This document shows, piece by piece, positions 1-10,989 of a stretch of DNA of 64,000 bases. Location of the stretch: contig JAFREE010000011.1 in the NCBI GenBank assembly GCA_019400425.1, positions 275,591 through 339,590 on the forward strand, in the 5' to 3' direction. This DNA comes from Hymenochaete sp. R1 (lineage: Eukaryota > Basidiomycota > Agaricomycetes > Hymenochaetales > Hymenochaetaceae). The position numbers were made by a program, and so were the translations under genes. Position 1 is the first letter of the stretch; each line of letters begins with the position of its first letter. A model generated the notes under the pieces. The model searched no databases. It was not told the origin of the DNA and was given only the letters and a program-made list of their open reading frames with translations.

Positions 1-454
1 CTCTGAGCATGGAAACAGGTACACACCGCGGTTTTCCGACGCGTCTCCCCGCGCCTTCTTCACGAACGTCTTCAAAGGCATGGACTCATCCGCGAGAGTC
101 AAACAATTCCTTGTATCCACAGCTAAAGTACGTACGTTGTCAATCTTCGGCCCTTTCACTTCCAGATGCACAGACAAACTCACTTTCTTCCCCGAATTTG
201 TTCTGCAGCCATTCCAGACTGAATAGATCTTTTCCTTGCCACGACGGTAGCTTTTGCCAATCCTCCACAACCAGCGGAGTCCCTGATTCCTCGTGTTCCC
301 GAATGATCACGTCCAGCTCTTCTTCAGCTAGTGTTGCCGACACACGATCTACTGGCCGCATGCGCGGACCAAGATTCACCAGGTAGTCTAGTGACCATCC
401 CTTTGAAACCGTCGAGATGCTCCTCTTTGACAGTCGACTCGAGCTGTCATCCAT
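1..454 (-). CDS. JmjC-domain protein, N-terminal part (cut by window edge)
   Basis: This is the 5' end of a gene that runs off the left edge. The first exon contains GTPLVVEDW followed by a Trp/Lys/Phe-rich stretch and 'LEWLQNKFGEE'. That pattern resembles the conserved segment that opens fungal JmjC-type (cupin-fold, Fe(II)/2-oxoglutarate dioxygenase) proteins. The frame is then lost. A GTGAGT donor near 180 and an AG near 142 would restore it into 'IDNVRTLAVDTRN...MPLKTFVKKAR', which fits the 'NVR...MPL.EFI' block of the same family. The implied intron is only about 39 nt, so the exact join is uncertain. The catalytic His/Asp/His residues would lie outside the window, so activity cannot be judged. 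The start at 454 is the first plausible ATG; an upstream start is possible. Confidence 0.55.
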
Positions 455-855
455 CCTCTAGTAATTGGAGCAGAAAGGATGAAGGGGCAACAAAGTGAGT
501 GGAAATGGGCTGAAAGGAAGTATGGGAGAGGGCGGATGAGAAGCGTGTCGGGCTGAAGCCTGCATTTATATTGGCGACGCGTGATGTCCGCCGTTAATCT
601 TTTGACTCTTTGAAGTCCGTAGAACTCGGATCCCGATGTTAATGACAATGAACAGCAAATAAATTACTTCAAAGGCTACTGGAATCAGAACACCGCCTTT
701 GTCCGGGGCATTACACGGTCATGATACCATTACAATAGGAAAATATTATTTACTATAATTTAGGATGCAGAAGCTTGATGTAAAGCCTGGCAGCCAAAAT
801 TCCGAGGCGATAAATCGAGAGCAGCGAAAGAGAGAAAATGACGAAGAACGACTGA
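455..855. other. Intergenic, JmjC promoter and HEI10-like 3' end
   Basis: This 400-nt stretch lies upstream of the JmjC-type gene and downstream of the RING gene, both on the minus strand. I see no conserved ORF, RNA gene or repeat in it. Confidence 0.5.
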
Positions 856-2449
856 TTATTTGTATCCTGGAGGAATGAAGCGTCGCCCTGTAGACGTGCT
901 GGGTGTTGAAGGAATGAATCTTCTTCCGTTCGGAGTGGGTGGCACCGACTGTTGATTCGGATTATACCCAGGAGGATTAAAGCGTTGTGGTGCTTGGCCA
1001 ATTGTCCGCGCCTGTCCTGGACCAGGTCCTCTCATGTTGGGATATTGAGCCCCACTCGTCGCGTGAGCTGAGAAAGAACATAAGAAGTGTGCTTGGGTTC
1101 ATGATAAAGTCAGACATTACCTGGATACTGAACAAGTTCAGTGAACTTAGGTGTTGAAACGTGATGGGATTGCGGGTTTACAATTGTGGGATGGCGAGGA
1201 TGATTTGGAGGCGGCGGCGGTGGCATATATTCGTGGGTATTTTGATGATTCTGTTGTCGAATAGGCGCTTGCTGTGCATGGGAGAGAATCTTTGTCCCTT
1301 GCACAAGCCTTTGAGGAGTTCCAGCTCCAGGTTGGGGATTGTATGTATATTGCCTTCAATATAGAGTGAGTTAGATTTGAGATGACAGCATTTTTTGACA
1401 CGCATATACTCACTGTTTAAAGTGACTAGACCCTGGAGGTTGCCCCGTTGCAGGTGTTCTGCGGAAGTTCCGACTCCCTGAAGATGTATCCGACCCTGCT
1501 ATTCGTGCGAGAGATGGTGGAGCATCTTGGTTCGGAGGAAGCGTAATCCGTTGAGGTGCAAGCACACTGCTACCTGGTCTGGGACTCGACATAGCTCTTC
1601 ATATAAGATCTGGAAGGTCAAGCCCTGGACTACGTTGGTTCAGATATACGCACCTTGATATATCAATCATTTGTCTCTTCCCATTCGCATTCAACTGGTT
1701 TGACGGATCCAGACCCAGATGGCGCCCATGACCTTGCTGAACATCAGGCTCTAGAGTGTCCCCTCGAAGTCGGGCAACCTCCATTTTCAATGCCTTTATT
1801 TCACTAATGAAAGCAAAAAAAAGGACAGTCTGAGTCGCAAGGCACAGGAGAATTTACTGAGACTGTAGGCACCCTTTCAATGTCTTGACCGTACCGATCT
1901 CAATTTTCATTTGACCTAATACTCTTCTGTATTCTTCACAGCGTGCTTTATAGAACCGGGCGGCACCGGCTAGTCGTTCTTGTTGAAACTTCAACCAATC
2001 AGCCGCGATCGGCCAGAGAGTTTCCAGGGCAGTATACCTTTGCAGCTTGGGCCAGAGAGTCAAGCTTGAATGGCAGTGGACTGAACCAATCAGAGAAGGG
2101 GGCAGGCATCTTGACGTGAACGTGTTGTGTGACTCTGAAACGTTTATTTGGAAATGTTTTACGCACCTCTTTTTGAAGAGGCATAAGCTCGATTCCCTGT
2201 TCATTGCAGCTCGAGCAACTTCGATCTGGATCTGGGTAGACGTAGGACGTGCGTGATTAGACATTTCGAGAACTTTATTCACATACTGAGATGCGCGTTG
2301 CACAGGACATGGCCGCATTCCGTTATCCAGAATGGTACTTGCGGTCCAGAAACACCATCCGGTGAGAAAGGTTGTTGGCATTTGGAGCAGGTCACAAACT
2401 CCCACACATCCAACTCTTGAGTTCTTGCAGGTTGGGCAGCGTCCTCCAT
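856..2449 (-). CDS. HEI10/Zip3-like meiotic RING-finger protein (E3 ligase)
   Basis: Eight or so exons can be joined into a protein of about 390 aa. Residues 20-70 form a RING: CSKC, VPFWITECGHVLC, then across the first intron HLNPDRSC and CNEQG, giving a C3HC4-like zinc site. After it come 'MPLQKE', 'PFSDWF', 'LDSLAQAAKFQQE' and a basic, coiled-coil-prone stretch to about residue 150. The tail is Pro/Ser/Arg-rich, with two copies of 'RRFIP' near the end. RING, then 'FQQE', then coiled coil, then disordered tail is the layout of the HEI10/Zip3/RNF212 crossover-control ligases. The start at 2449 gives MEDAAQ just before the RING. The first exon ends at 2287 in phase 1. Substrate and SUMO-versus-ubiquitin choice cannot be read from sequence. 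It is divergent from Spp2. Confidence 0.8.
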
Positions 2450-2642
2450 GACTAGGACAAGCCGACAAGCGAAGCAAGCTGCTTCGATGGATAACCAGAG
2501 CCAGCTCTTTCCCTTTGTACAAATCGTTGAATGAAAACCCAATGTAGTAGTTCGTTATTTGAAGGAAAACTTTATGTCGTCGTCGCGTCGTCGGCAATAA
2601 TGTGGAAGGGTGGAGGGGGACAAATTCGAAGCAGACGCGCCG

Positions 2643-2675
2643 CACGTGTCACACTAAGGCTTAATTAATCACGTG
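2643..2675. promoter_or_regulatory. Pair of CACGTG E-boxes in a divergent promoter
   Basis: Perfect CACGTG palindromes occur at 2643-2648 and 2670-2675, 27 bp apart, between the HEI10-like gene (minus) and spp2 (plus). CACGTG is the usual site for bHLH factors such as Cbf1 and SREBP/Pho4-type proteins. Function here is inferred from position. Confidence 0.5.
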
Positions 2676-2812
2676 TAACTGTGACAACCAATGTTACACA
2701 AGTCACACAAAAAGGATCGTCGTCTCGAACACAGTCGAACTTGGAGAGTCGAAATCGCATTTTCTTTTTTTCTGCGTCCTTGTTCTCCCTCCAGCTCGTT
2801 CAAGACGTTCTC

Positions 2813-4180
2813 ATGGCGGGTCGAGAAACCTCCGTTTCGTTCACTGTTCGACGTCCAACGCCTGTTTCTAGGGCAGGATCTTCAGGACTCGACTCCGACG
2901 CTGAAACTTTCAAAGTTCCAGCGCTGCCCCGCCATCTCAATGGGAACGGTCATTCCAGGTCAACGAGCCCTCTCCCAAAGGGTAGTCAATCAAGCCTTCG
3001 ACACGGATTTAATGAAGATGATTCAAGCGCAGAGGAGGATGAAAATGTTGATGAGATAGTCACTGGGTTTGATAAGTTCGGGGTTCAGCGGTGTGTGAAA
3101 CTTGTTAAATATTCATGTCCAGGTCCTCAACTCAAAGAAGGCTCGTTCGTTGACAGATTGAAGGAGAAGGCTAAGGAAGGCCCTCTTGTCATTCCTGCTC
3201 TCGCTAATAAGGATTGGAGGGAGGTCGCGCGCAAGCGCAAAGCCGTTGAGATGTTTGTACCTGGCGGCGCCGTCAAAACGGGAGCCGATGGAAGCGTCGG
3301 TGGGCTTGGAACGAAGGATTCGATTCACGCGGGCCCACAACTCTCAGGTCTAGTTGTTGCGGAAAAAAGATTGCGAATGGACGTGGACGTGAACGACGCG
3401 AAAGTTGATGCCTCCGAGGAGGTCACGAATCTCGAGAAACGAGAAGAGACTGAGGACGAGAAGGCGATCCGCGCACTCATGGCGAACGCCTTGGGTGAGA
3501 ATGACGACAACGAAGTCACTATCGATACTATTCCATCTGGCTCCAACAATTGGACACGTCCAGCAGACGAGACTGATGCATTTCGTCAAGATGTTATCAC
3601 ACGACCCGACGAAGCTTCCTTAGACGACTATGATCGAGTACCCGTTGAGCAATTTGGTGCAGCCCTTATGCGAGGTATGGGCTGGAAGCCCGGAGAAGCG
3701 GCATCCCGCACTAGGAAGGGTCCTGTTGAACCTTACCTCCCTGCGTCTCGGCCTGCCCTTCTCGGTATTGGCGCGAAAGAACGCGAAGCAGTTGACGATG
3801 GCTCCAAGATGAAAAAATCCACGAGGCCGGAAAGACGATATGTTCCTGTTGTAAAGAAGGATAAAGAAAGAAGTTCGTCTGATTTACCACGGGAAGGAGA
3901 AAGGGATGTTCGCCGAAGTCACAGTCGCGACAAACGGAGTAACGATCGAGAAATCGCCAAGGGCCGGGAGAGGAGCCCGAGGGACAAGGACTACGACGCA
4001 CGCCGTGATCGCGAGCGGAGGAGCGAACGCCACGAATACGATGGCAGGGAAAGAAGGAAGGAAAGGGACTATGACAAGGACCACGCTAGAGACAGAGACA
4101 CCCGCAAAGGGGATGAACGTGGGGGTCGGGACAGTGAGGTGAGGCGGCATGATAGAGACAGAGAGGGCCGTCGCCGGTAA
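2813..4180 (+). CDS. spp2: Pre-mRNA splicing factor Spp2 (G-patch, GPKOW/MOS2 family)
   Basis: This is an uninterrupted 455-aa frame. Near residue 5 it carries SVSFTVRRPTPVSR, the N-terminal block typical of Spp2 homologues. At about residues 275-300 it has DYDRVPVEQFGAALMRGMGW followed by KPGEA, the Spp2-type G-patch. Spp2 activates the DEAH helicase Prp2 during catalytic activation of the spliceosome. The last 130 residues are rich in R-D, R-E and S-R pairs and are probably disordered. I chose the ATG at 2813 because the conserved block starts right after it. An in-frame ATG at 2681 would add 44 residues with no conserved look. The absence of introns is unusual among its neighbours. Two E-boxes lie upstream. 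Confidence 0.85.
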   Translation: MAGRETSVSFTVRRPTPVSRAGSSGLDSDAETFKVPALPRHLNGNGHSRSTSPLPKGSQSSLRHGFNEDDSSAEEDENVDEIVTGFDKFGVQRCVKLVKYSCPGPQLKEGSFVDRLKEKAKEGPLVIPALANKDWREVARKRKAVEMFVPGGAVKTGADGSVGGLGTKDSIHAGPQLSGLVVAEKRLRMDVDVNDAKVDASEEVTNLEKREETEDEKAIRALMANALGENDDNEVTIDTIPSGSNNWTRPADETDAFRQDVITRPDEASLDDYDRVPVEQFGAALMRGMGWKPGEAASRTRKGPVEPYLPASRPALLGIGAKEREAVDDGSKMKKSTRPERRYVPVVKKDKERSSSDLPREGERDVRRSHSRDKRSNDREIAKGRERSPRDKDYDARRDRERRSERHEYDGRERRKERDYDKDHARDRDTRKGDERGGRDSEVRRHDRDREGRRR

Positions 4181-4410
4181 AATACTCTAACCTGGTGCGA
4201 ACTTACCGTCATGCTGTTTTTTTTTTCAAAGTTGAAGTACTGAAATCGAATTTCTCATAGTACCAGTTGTTGAATTTATGTTATGCCTGCTTACTAATCG
4301 ATCGACATTACTATATCAGCCTCATTCGACGTCATCAATTTTGCCGACGCTTTTTGAATCAACGTTTCTTGAGTCTGAACCTTCACTGTCAATCACTTAC
4401 TGCACTCACC

Positions 4411-6299
4411 ATGCCTGAGACGGACCTCGAGAAACTGACTCCGCCGAAGGATCTTGAGCGAGAACAACGTAGAATCATCTTCGAACACATCTTTCGGCGC
4501 TTGGCTGTTCACAGAAACAATGCAGAACGATACGCAATCAACGAAGCGTACTTAATGCCTAAAGCCTCCCAAGATAAATCACGGTCGGAGTTTGTTGAAG
4601 AAGTCACCAAATGGGTGAATGCTTTGGCTGAGAACGCGTGGATGGTCTGTTCCGAACCGGGAAAAGGTGAGCATCCATAGATGTGTTGAGACCTTTAGAA
4701 ATCACAAATATGAGCATAGAGCGGCCTACAATTGATTCCCTCGCTGAAACGTCGACGCGTGATTTGGCCCCTTTACCCGATCGATCTATCGTCGTCCGCT
4801 TTCTCAACACCGTCTTGCTTTTGCATATAACGTCGTCCAAGCAATACTCTGCACAAGCTCGAGCCTTTCTTCTTGAATTCTCCAACGACGAACTCGATGA
4901 GACTGCGGCGACCGCCATTCTGAAGGATCCAAAACACGCCCTAGAAGACGCGGAAAAATATGCACAGAATGCGAAGGACGAACAGGCAAGAACTAACCGG
5001 GTCTGGCGTGCCGTCGGTGTTGGAAGTGCGGCTGTTGTTGGAGGCGTCTTAGTTGGCGTGACAGGTGGCTTAGCTGCACCGCTGGTCGGCGCTGGCGTAT
5101 CGTCTTTACTCGGAATACTCGGACTCGGAGGCAGCGCTGCAGGTATTCTCGCAGCAGGTTTGGCGGGCTCGTCAGCTGTATGCGGGGCTCTGTTTGGAGT
5201 TTATGGTGCGAAAAGTGGTGCAGAGATGATTGCGAGACATACGAAGGAGGTCGCCGATTTGGCTATCGTACCCGTGAGGGATCCCAAAGAGACTTTAGCA
5301 GTAAGGATCTGTGTAAGTGGATGGTTGAAGGACAAGGGGGACGTTACTGCCCCTTGGACAGTATTTGATGATTCGGAGGACACCCTCGCCTTGCAATGGG
5401 TATTCAAGTCCTGCGTTTTTGATGACTTTGTTTTAACTTTATCGTAGGAAGTCGAGGCTCTCGAGAAACTGTCTTCCGCCCTCGGCGATTTGATCAAGAC
5501 ACACGCAATCAAATATGTGCGGACAGAAATTGTACGTCGTACACTCGACCAAACTTACTCCCACTTACTCTTCACGCAGATAAGGCACACTTTTCTTGCT
5601 GCACTCGCTGTTTCCCTCGCCCCCATCGCACTTCTCAACCTCGGTCAGCTCATCGACAACCCATGGGCTAACGCAAAGTCTCTCGCCGTCAAGACCGGCC
5701 ATGTCCTCGCCTCTCTGATTCACTCGCGTGCATTCGGTGCTCGGCCAGTCACTCTCACCGGGTATTCTCTCGGAGCCCTTGTGATCCTCACCGCATTGGA
5801 TGACCTCGCTGGTATGCCCGAACCCGCCAAAACAGTGCACCTCGTACAGGATGCATATTTGATGGGCACTCCAGCATTGGCAGGTGGGACGAGCTGGGCT
5901 CGCGCGAGAAGGGTCGTTGCAGGGAGGCTCGTGAATGCATACACTGATGCCGAGTCCGACTACGTCCTAGCGTTTTTGTCGCGTGCAAGTGTTTCGGATA
6001 CGGTCAATGCGAAGGGTGCATATGGTGTGGCGGGATTGCAGCCCGTTGAAGTAGCTGGGGTAGAAAACGTGAAAGTAGGGGGCGTAGAGGGGCATGTCGC
6101 ATGGAGAGGTGTTGTTGGGAGGTGTTTGAAGGAGTGTGGTGCAAGGGGGATCAAGGTGGAGGAAGCAGAAGAACAAGAAAGGATGATTGGAGGGGAAATT
6201 AAAAGAGAACTGGAAGAAGGGTTGAAGGTGGATAACCCAGAGCTAGAGAATGTTCAACTCACCACCGACTCCTCCTGCGACTTGGACAAGAAATATTAG
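4411..6299 (+). CDS. DUF726 / TMCO4-like membrane alpha/beta hydrolase
   Basis: Four exons give 579 aa (introns about 4667-4719, 5400-5447, 5532-5579). A Gly/Ala-rich hydrophobic block around residues 195-265 (AVVGGVLVGVTGGLAAP onwards) looks like membrane-embedded helices. It is followed by an alpha/beta-hydrolase half with the nucleophile elbow GYSLGA (Ser near residue 395) and the LMGTPA strand. This order matches the DUF726 family (TMCO4 in animals, Mil1 in yeast). The yeast member binds clathrin adaptor components and its lipase activity is unproven. The first intron has two in-frame acceptors, giving 32 or 53 nt; I prefer 53. The C-terminal 60 residues are acidic and Lys-rich. Start is the ATG after the leader at 4411. 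Confidence 0.82.
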
Positions 6300-6679
6300 A
6301 TAGTCAAATGGGCAATGCATTACCACTGCATGTAAATCTTGACACTTGATAAAATTTGTTACCTACAGTACCATTGACCGAATGTCGCCTCGCATAGAAT
6401 AAGGTGTCTGCCGCACGAAACAAAAGTGTCAAAAGGAACACATGTTGAAAAAGCACGTATACTATAAGCATGGCGTAATTATTAATTCACTGGGGGCGGC
6501 TTGGGTAGTCGTAGCGGACGGGCGCGTCGCGACGCGCTCAGCCCAAACAAATGATTCGCCGTTTGATCGCCTTCACTCACCTCGTCCTTTGTTCACGGTC
6601 TTCACCAGCACTTCTCAAACAACGCCCGTTCACCAATCTATCGTTTTCAACCCAACTTCTCGGCACAACTCTCACAAAG

Positions 6680-8192
6680 ATGCCCCGACCATCTACCAAG
6701 TCCGTATCTAAACGAAAAGCCTCCGATAGTGACAACGACGCTCCAAACGACCTCGAGGAGAAAAATGTACGCGCAAAGGCTAAGAAGAGCAAATCCAGTA
6801 TAAGTGAAAGCCAGGCTGCTGTTGCAGAGGGAGAAGGTTTAGCGTCGAACGGACAACCGACGAACAAAACGTTGCCTGATGTGATAAAGTTTGAGGCGAA
6901 GCCGGAGGGGTCGGTGCGCGTTGCTTCGTGGAATGTGTCCGGGCTGGCTGCGTGTAGAAAGAAGGTACTTTTGTCTCTTTGGATATTTTGTTTTGAACAT
7001 AGCTCAATTCATCTGTCTGTGCTCATTCATCAAGGGGTTCAAGTCCTACGTCGAAGCCGAGGAAGCGGACGTATTAATTATTACCGAGACGAAGGTAACA
7101 GGATATCCATTGCATTTATGCATTTCTCGCTCATTAAATATGTAACACAACAGGTGAATGAAGAACCTCACATCGAAGAACTGAATGAACGGTACGAGCA
7201 CCGTTACTGGAGCGCAGCTGCAAAAAAAGGCTATGGTACGTACTGATCTCCAAAGCTTTCCTATCTTCACACCCTCCGAGTCTAAACTTTGTTCTTTTAT
7301 TTCCCTCCTGCCCCATCGTAGCTGGCACTGCCGTCTTCTCAAAACTCAAGCCCATCGACGTCAAGACAGATCTTCCCGGACATCCAGACAAGGACGCCGT
7401 CAAAGGACGTATCCTTACACTCGAATTCGAAAAGTTTTTCCTCGTTGCGACGTATGTGACGAACGCCGGACAGGGACTGAAGGTTTGTTCTCTTATAGTT
7501 GCTCTAATATATGGCGTATCGAATCCTAATGCCTCAATCCTGTCTCATTGACAGACATTGAAGGAGAAAGAAGTCTGGAACGAGCACTTCGAGCGGTATA
7601 TTCGTGAACTGGACGCGAAAAAACCTATCATATGGGGCGGTGATCTGAATGTTGCACCCACTGAACTTGGTTTGCCCCTTTCCTAATTCTCATAAATTTT
7701 CGGGCTTTACGATATCTAACCCATTCCTTATCTCCTCTACCCCTCCCCTCTGATAGACTTGAGCAACCCCAAACCAAACTGGAATAAGACTCCAGGATAC
7801 ACAGAATCAGAGACGAAAGCCTTCGCGCGTATTGTTGGCGAGTCGACAGGTGCCAATGATAAACAAAAAAGTGATAAGTCAACATCGAAAGAGAATGCGA
7901 CCGGGTTCGTGGATGTGTGGCGTCATTTACACCCTTCGCTCCGACATTACACGTATTTCGGGTATAGGTTCAACTGTCGGGCGAAAGGGATTGGATGGAG
8001 GCTCGACATGTGTGAGTATCGTTGGATCTGTGGTTCTTTTAATTCTGCAGCCTAGAGCTAACGAATATCCGTTTTGAAGATGTTTCAAGTCGAAGGATAC
8101 TAGATAACGTGAAGACGTGCGAAATTAGGAATGAGATTTACGGGGCGTCGGATCATTGTCCTGTCATACTTGAAATTGAAGGTCTTTTATAG
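6680..8192 (+). CDS. AP endonuclease, ExoIII/APE1 type
   Basis: Seven exons give 356 aa (introns about 6965-7034, 7095-7153, 7236-7321, 7483-7554, 7670-7756, 8012-8079). The basic N-terminal region (KRKASDS, KAKKSK) resembles a nuclear localisation signal. ExoIII-fold motifs follow in order: SWNVSGL, ITETK (metal-binding Glu), YAGTAVFSK, WGGDLNVAPTE (catalytic Asp/Asn), GFVDVWR, WRLDM and GASDHCPV (catalytic Asp-His). The enzyme cuts the backbone 5' to abasic sites in base-excision repair. The reading frame stays open upstream to an ATG at 6551, adding 43 residues that look like a mitochondrial presequence, so two start sites are plausible. A short insertion (about residues 265-295, Thr/Lys/Ser-rich) interrupts the fold between the DLNVAP and DVWR motifs. 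Confidence 0.88.
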
Positions 8193-8440
8193 CTGAGGTA
8201 CATCTTGTCGTCATTGAAAAATTTGTATAATAATGGTGGTATGTGCTTTGGAAATATTTATTGAATGCACACGGCACGAGGTTGACTTGTTCAACGTGGC
8301 TCCATGACACTACATAGGAACATGACTTGATAGATATTGACAATCGACGTATATCCCTTCGCTACTCTTGAAACTAACTCTAAAAGCAGCAGAGCGGGAT
8401 GAAACCATGGCCACTAAGTCAGTTCACCGGGACTGGAGTT

Positions 8441-9094
8441 TTAATCCTCCACCCCCACATTCCATAAACCTCGTTCCATTGTCGCAATATCACCTTCGCT
8501 CGACTCCCCAATCTTATCAGCCACACCCTTCGTATCGTCCCCATTCCCATACGCAAGAGCGTCCTCCGCCTCTATCCCTAACTCTTCCAGTATTTGACAG
8601 CGTTCCTTGTCATACGAATCAAGTATCTTCGTCAAGTCGCCGCTCACTTTAGGGTTTGAGCTCGAAGCCTGACTGCTGAGACTGGTCTTTATGTGCGACA
8701 TCCGGCCAAACTTCTCTGTGACAAGCACGAAATTGCGGATACCACTAGTTGGTAGCGACTGCGGTGGATTGACGGTGAACTCGAGGCGCATTTTCCGAGT
8801 GTGCTCGCGGAGTCGTTTGCTCGTCATTATCACAGGTGACCAGATAGCGTCAATCACCTTCTCATCTTTATCTGGTGTCCCAAGGATCTTCATCCAGACA
8901 CGGTGAAGGGTGAGACAGTGCTTGCGGTAAATATCAATTCGTTTATCCTCCCTGCGCAAACGCTTTGCCTCTTCGTGTTGCTCGATTTCTTCCTGCGTCC
9001 TTCCCCTTTTACGGCCAGCTTTGCTCCCAGAGCTCGCAGTGCTACCAAGAGGGACTGCAGCTGATGCATTTCCCTGTTCAGGTTGATGGGACAT
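8441..9094 (-). CDS. Family A paralogue A1 (unknown function)
   Basis: This single-exon 217-aa protein belongs to a family with five members in this window (A1-A5). I recognise no known domain. The shared plan is a start of the type MSxQPEQ, a Ser/Gly/Lys/Arg-rich stretch resembling a nuclear localisation signal (here RKRGRTQ, KRLRRED), and a helical core. In A1 the core reads YRKHCLTLHRVWMKILGTPD followed by KDEKVIDAIWSP, then a Pro-Ser-Gly-Ile 'SGIRNF' loop. The C-terminal helix ends in LGIEAEDALAYGNG, and the tail is acidic. No signal peptide or membrane segment is visible. The family promoter element lies about 370 nt upstream. An acceptor-like CTTAG just before the ATG suggests a 5'-UTR intron. 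It sits tail-to-tail with the AP endonuclease. Confidence 0.7.
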   Translation of the reverse strand: MSHQPEQGNASAAVPLGSTASSGSKAGRKRGRTQEEIEQHEEAKRLRREDKRIDIYRKHCLTLHRVWMKILGTPDKDEKVIDAIWSPVIMTSKRLREHTRKMRLEFTVNPPQSLPTSGIRNFVLVTEKFGRMSHIKTSLSSQASSSNPKVSGDLTKILDSYDKERCQILEELGIEAEDALAYGNGDDTKGVADKIGESSEGDIATMERGLWNVGVED

Positions 9095-9440
9095 TGATCT
9101 AAGTAAGTAAAATAAGTATTTGCATTAGCGGACGAAGGGCAGCGGCCATAAACTGGCCTTAATCGAAGAAAGAGTTTAGAGGTACAAATTCACAATGACT
9201 GGCCGTCTCAAGCAAACGACGATGCGAGGTGTGATGGATGATATGGTCTAAGGTTGTGGCGGGATAGAGAAAACCGAGCGCGGTTTAGCAGATAGTTAGT
9301 CAGAGCTTTAGTTGGGCTGGATACAATAACGAGGAAGGACACTCACTAAGAAGCGATGCTTAAGACGGAAGAAAAGTCCCCAGATGCAAGAAGGCGGGAC
9401 ACATGACACTGCTAGAAGTCTATGCAAGAGGTAGAAGGTC

Positions 9441-9492
9441 AAAATTATATACCTCTTGATTTCAACTTTGCTTCGTTGCGCTTTAGTTTGCC
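9441..9492 (-). promoter_or_regulatory. Family A promoter element plus TATA box (A1)
   Basis: Read in the A1 direction, 9492-9467 contains GGCAAACTAAAGCGCAACG followed by AAGCAAAG. A TATA-like GTATATAAT (9451-9443) begins about 15 nt further on. The same arrangement precedes the other family A genes. Confidence 0.55.
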
Positions 9493-9655
9493 AACGTGAT
9501 AAAGATCAAGCCTCGAAGCAGCGTCGTATAAGTAGAAGCGTATCCGTCGAAACTGAACTCTCTTGGTCTGGTCTTGATGCACACAACACGACGTCTAGTA
9601 TTCAGTACGACTCCATATAAATTAGAGAGCAATGCGTGAAAAAAACTCGTACAGA

Positions 9656-10663
9656 TCAGAAAATAACATCTTCATCTTTGGTGGCCAGCAAGTCCGCTCC
9701 TCCGGTGTCCCCACTCTCAACGGGTGGCAAGTCAATATCCAGCCCATCTTTCCTCCTTTCCTCCACCAATCGCTCCTTCTCCTTGTCTGCAATCGCCGCA
9801 TCCCTCTTTTTCTTTCCCTGCACCTTCTTCAACCTAAAGAACTCCTCACGATCCATTTCGTCAAGCTCACTCATGATATACTTAATCGTGTTGTCCAGTT
9901 TGGGAATGACAACATGTTCGATGGCGTTTACGCGTCGGTTGGTGAGACGTATGACTTCGTCGAGGATCGTGAAGGCGGTTTGGAGCGAAGCAAGTTCAAC
10001 GAGGGTCTCGACAGCTTTGGCGTAGGTCTCGCGGGCTTTGAGGACTTGTTGGCCTCCACGGCCGAGCCCTGCCAGGCTGAACTCTGTTTGTACACCGTGA
10101 AGCGTCAATATGAGACCGCATTTTACGAATGATCAAAGATGGGGACGGAGAATAGTTTAAGGAAGAAACGGGTTATTGAGATGCATTCACAGAACAAACA
10201 CGCCACGCACCAGTTCCAGCAACCCGATCAACCTCGAACGTCGGAAGCAGCACTCCCGATACGTTCTCCTGCTTCGCACGCACTCGGAATGAAGCAGATT
10301 TGGCCTGCTCTTGGAGAAGGTAACCGATATCGCTGGATGTTGCATAGTTGACCTCTGCGAGTGAGAAGGAAGCGGCTTGCATAACCTTGCCTAGCTTCAT
10401 CTTGGCCTGGACGTGCACATGCCGACGAGGATGTAATAATGCGAACAAGTCGTAATCAGTAGTAGATTACGCTAAGACGAGTTCTATCGCGATGTGCTTA
10501 CATCCTGGACTTTCTTAAGGATCGCTCTGAACCTGGTCGAGAGTGCGTCTCGCTTCTTAGCTAAAAGTGAATGGCCAGTCTGAGCGCCTTTCAGCCTAAG
10601 CTTGATATTAGTGAGGGCCATTCGAGTAGGGAAGACATTTTCTCGAGGGCCCGTTCCCGACAT
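9656..10663 (-). CDS. VMA8: V-type proton ATPase subunit D
   Basis: Three exons (10502-10663, 10211-10406, 9656-10083) encode 261 aa, normal for the subunit. Conserved blocks are [20 protein letters not shown] and LLAKKRDAL at the N terminus, [18 protein letters not shown] and [12 protein letters not shown] in the middle, and [20 protein letters not shown] and NTIKYI in the last exon. Subunit D forms the central rotor stalk of the V1 sector with subunit F and couples ATP hydrolysis to proton pumping at vacuolar and endosomal membranes. The start MSGTGPREN at 10663 places the conserved block at residue 13. The C-terminal tail (KDEDVIF) is acidic. It shares a short upstream interval with the LEA2-like gene, which is transcribed away from it. 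Confidence 0.95.
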
Positions 10664-10989
10664 CGTGAAGGTCGACGGTGAGGTGCGTGCGGAGACGAAA
10701 GAGAGAACTGGCCAAGTTCGCCACAAGATTCAAGAGGTTAGGTGATTACGTCATACACACCCTTCCGCTGTTCTTCTGACCGAAATTACTTTAAATTTTA
10801 ATCTATTCTACTGGAAAGTACCCAGATCAGATGAAAGCGTGCATATATCCAAATACAAGAGACATCTAAGCATAAATTAGCGTGTTGAAGAGGTAGAGCG
10901 GCAACAAAGGAGCATGGCGGTGCGCGTGCGCAGTCAATTTCGTTTCGCACTCCCTGTTTCCGTCTCCATCATCTCTTTCTCCAACCACC

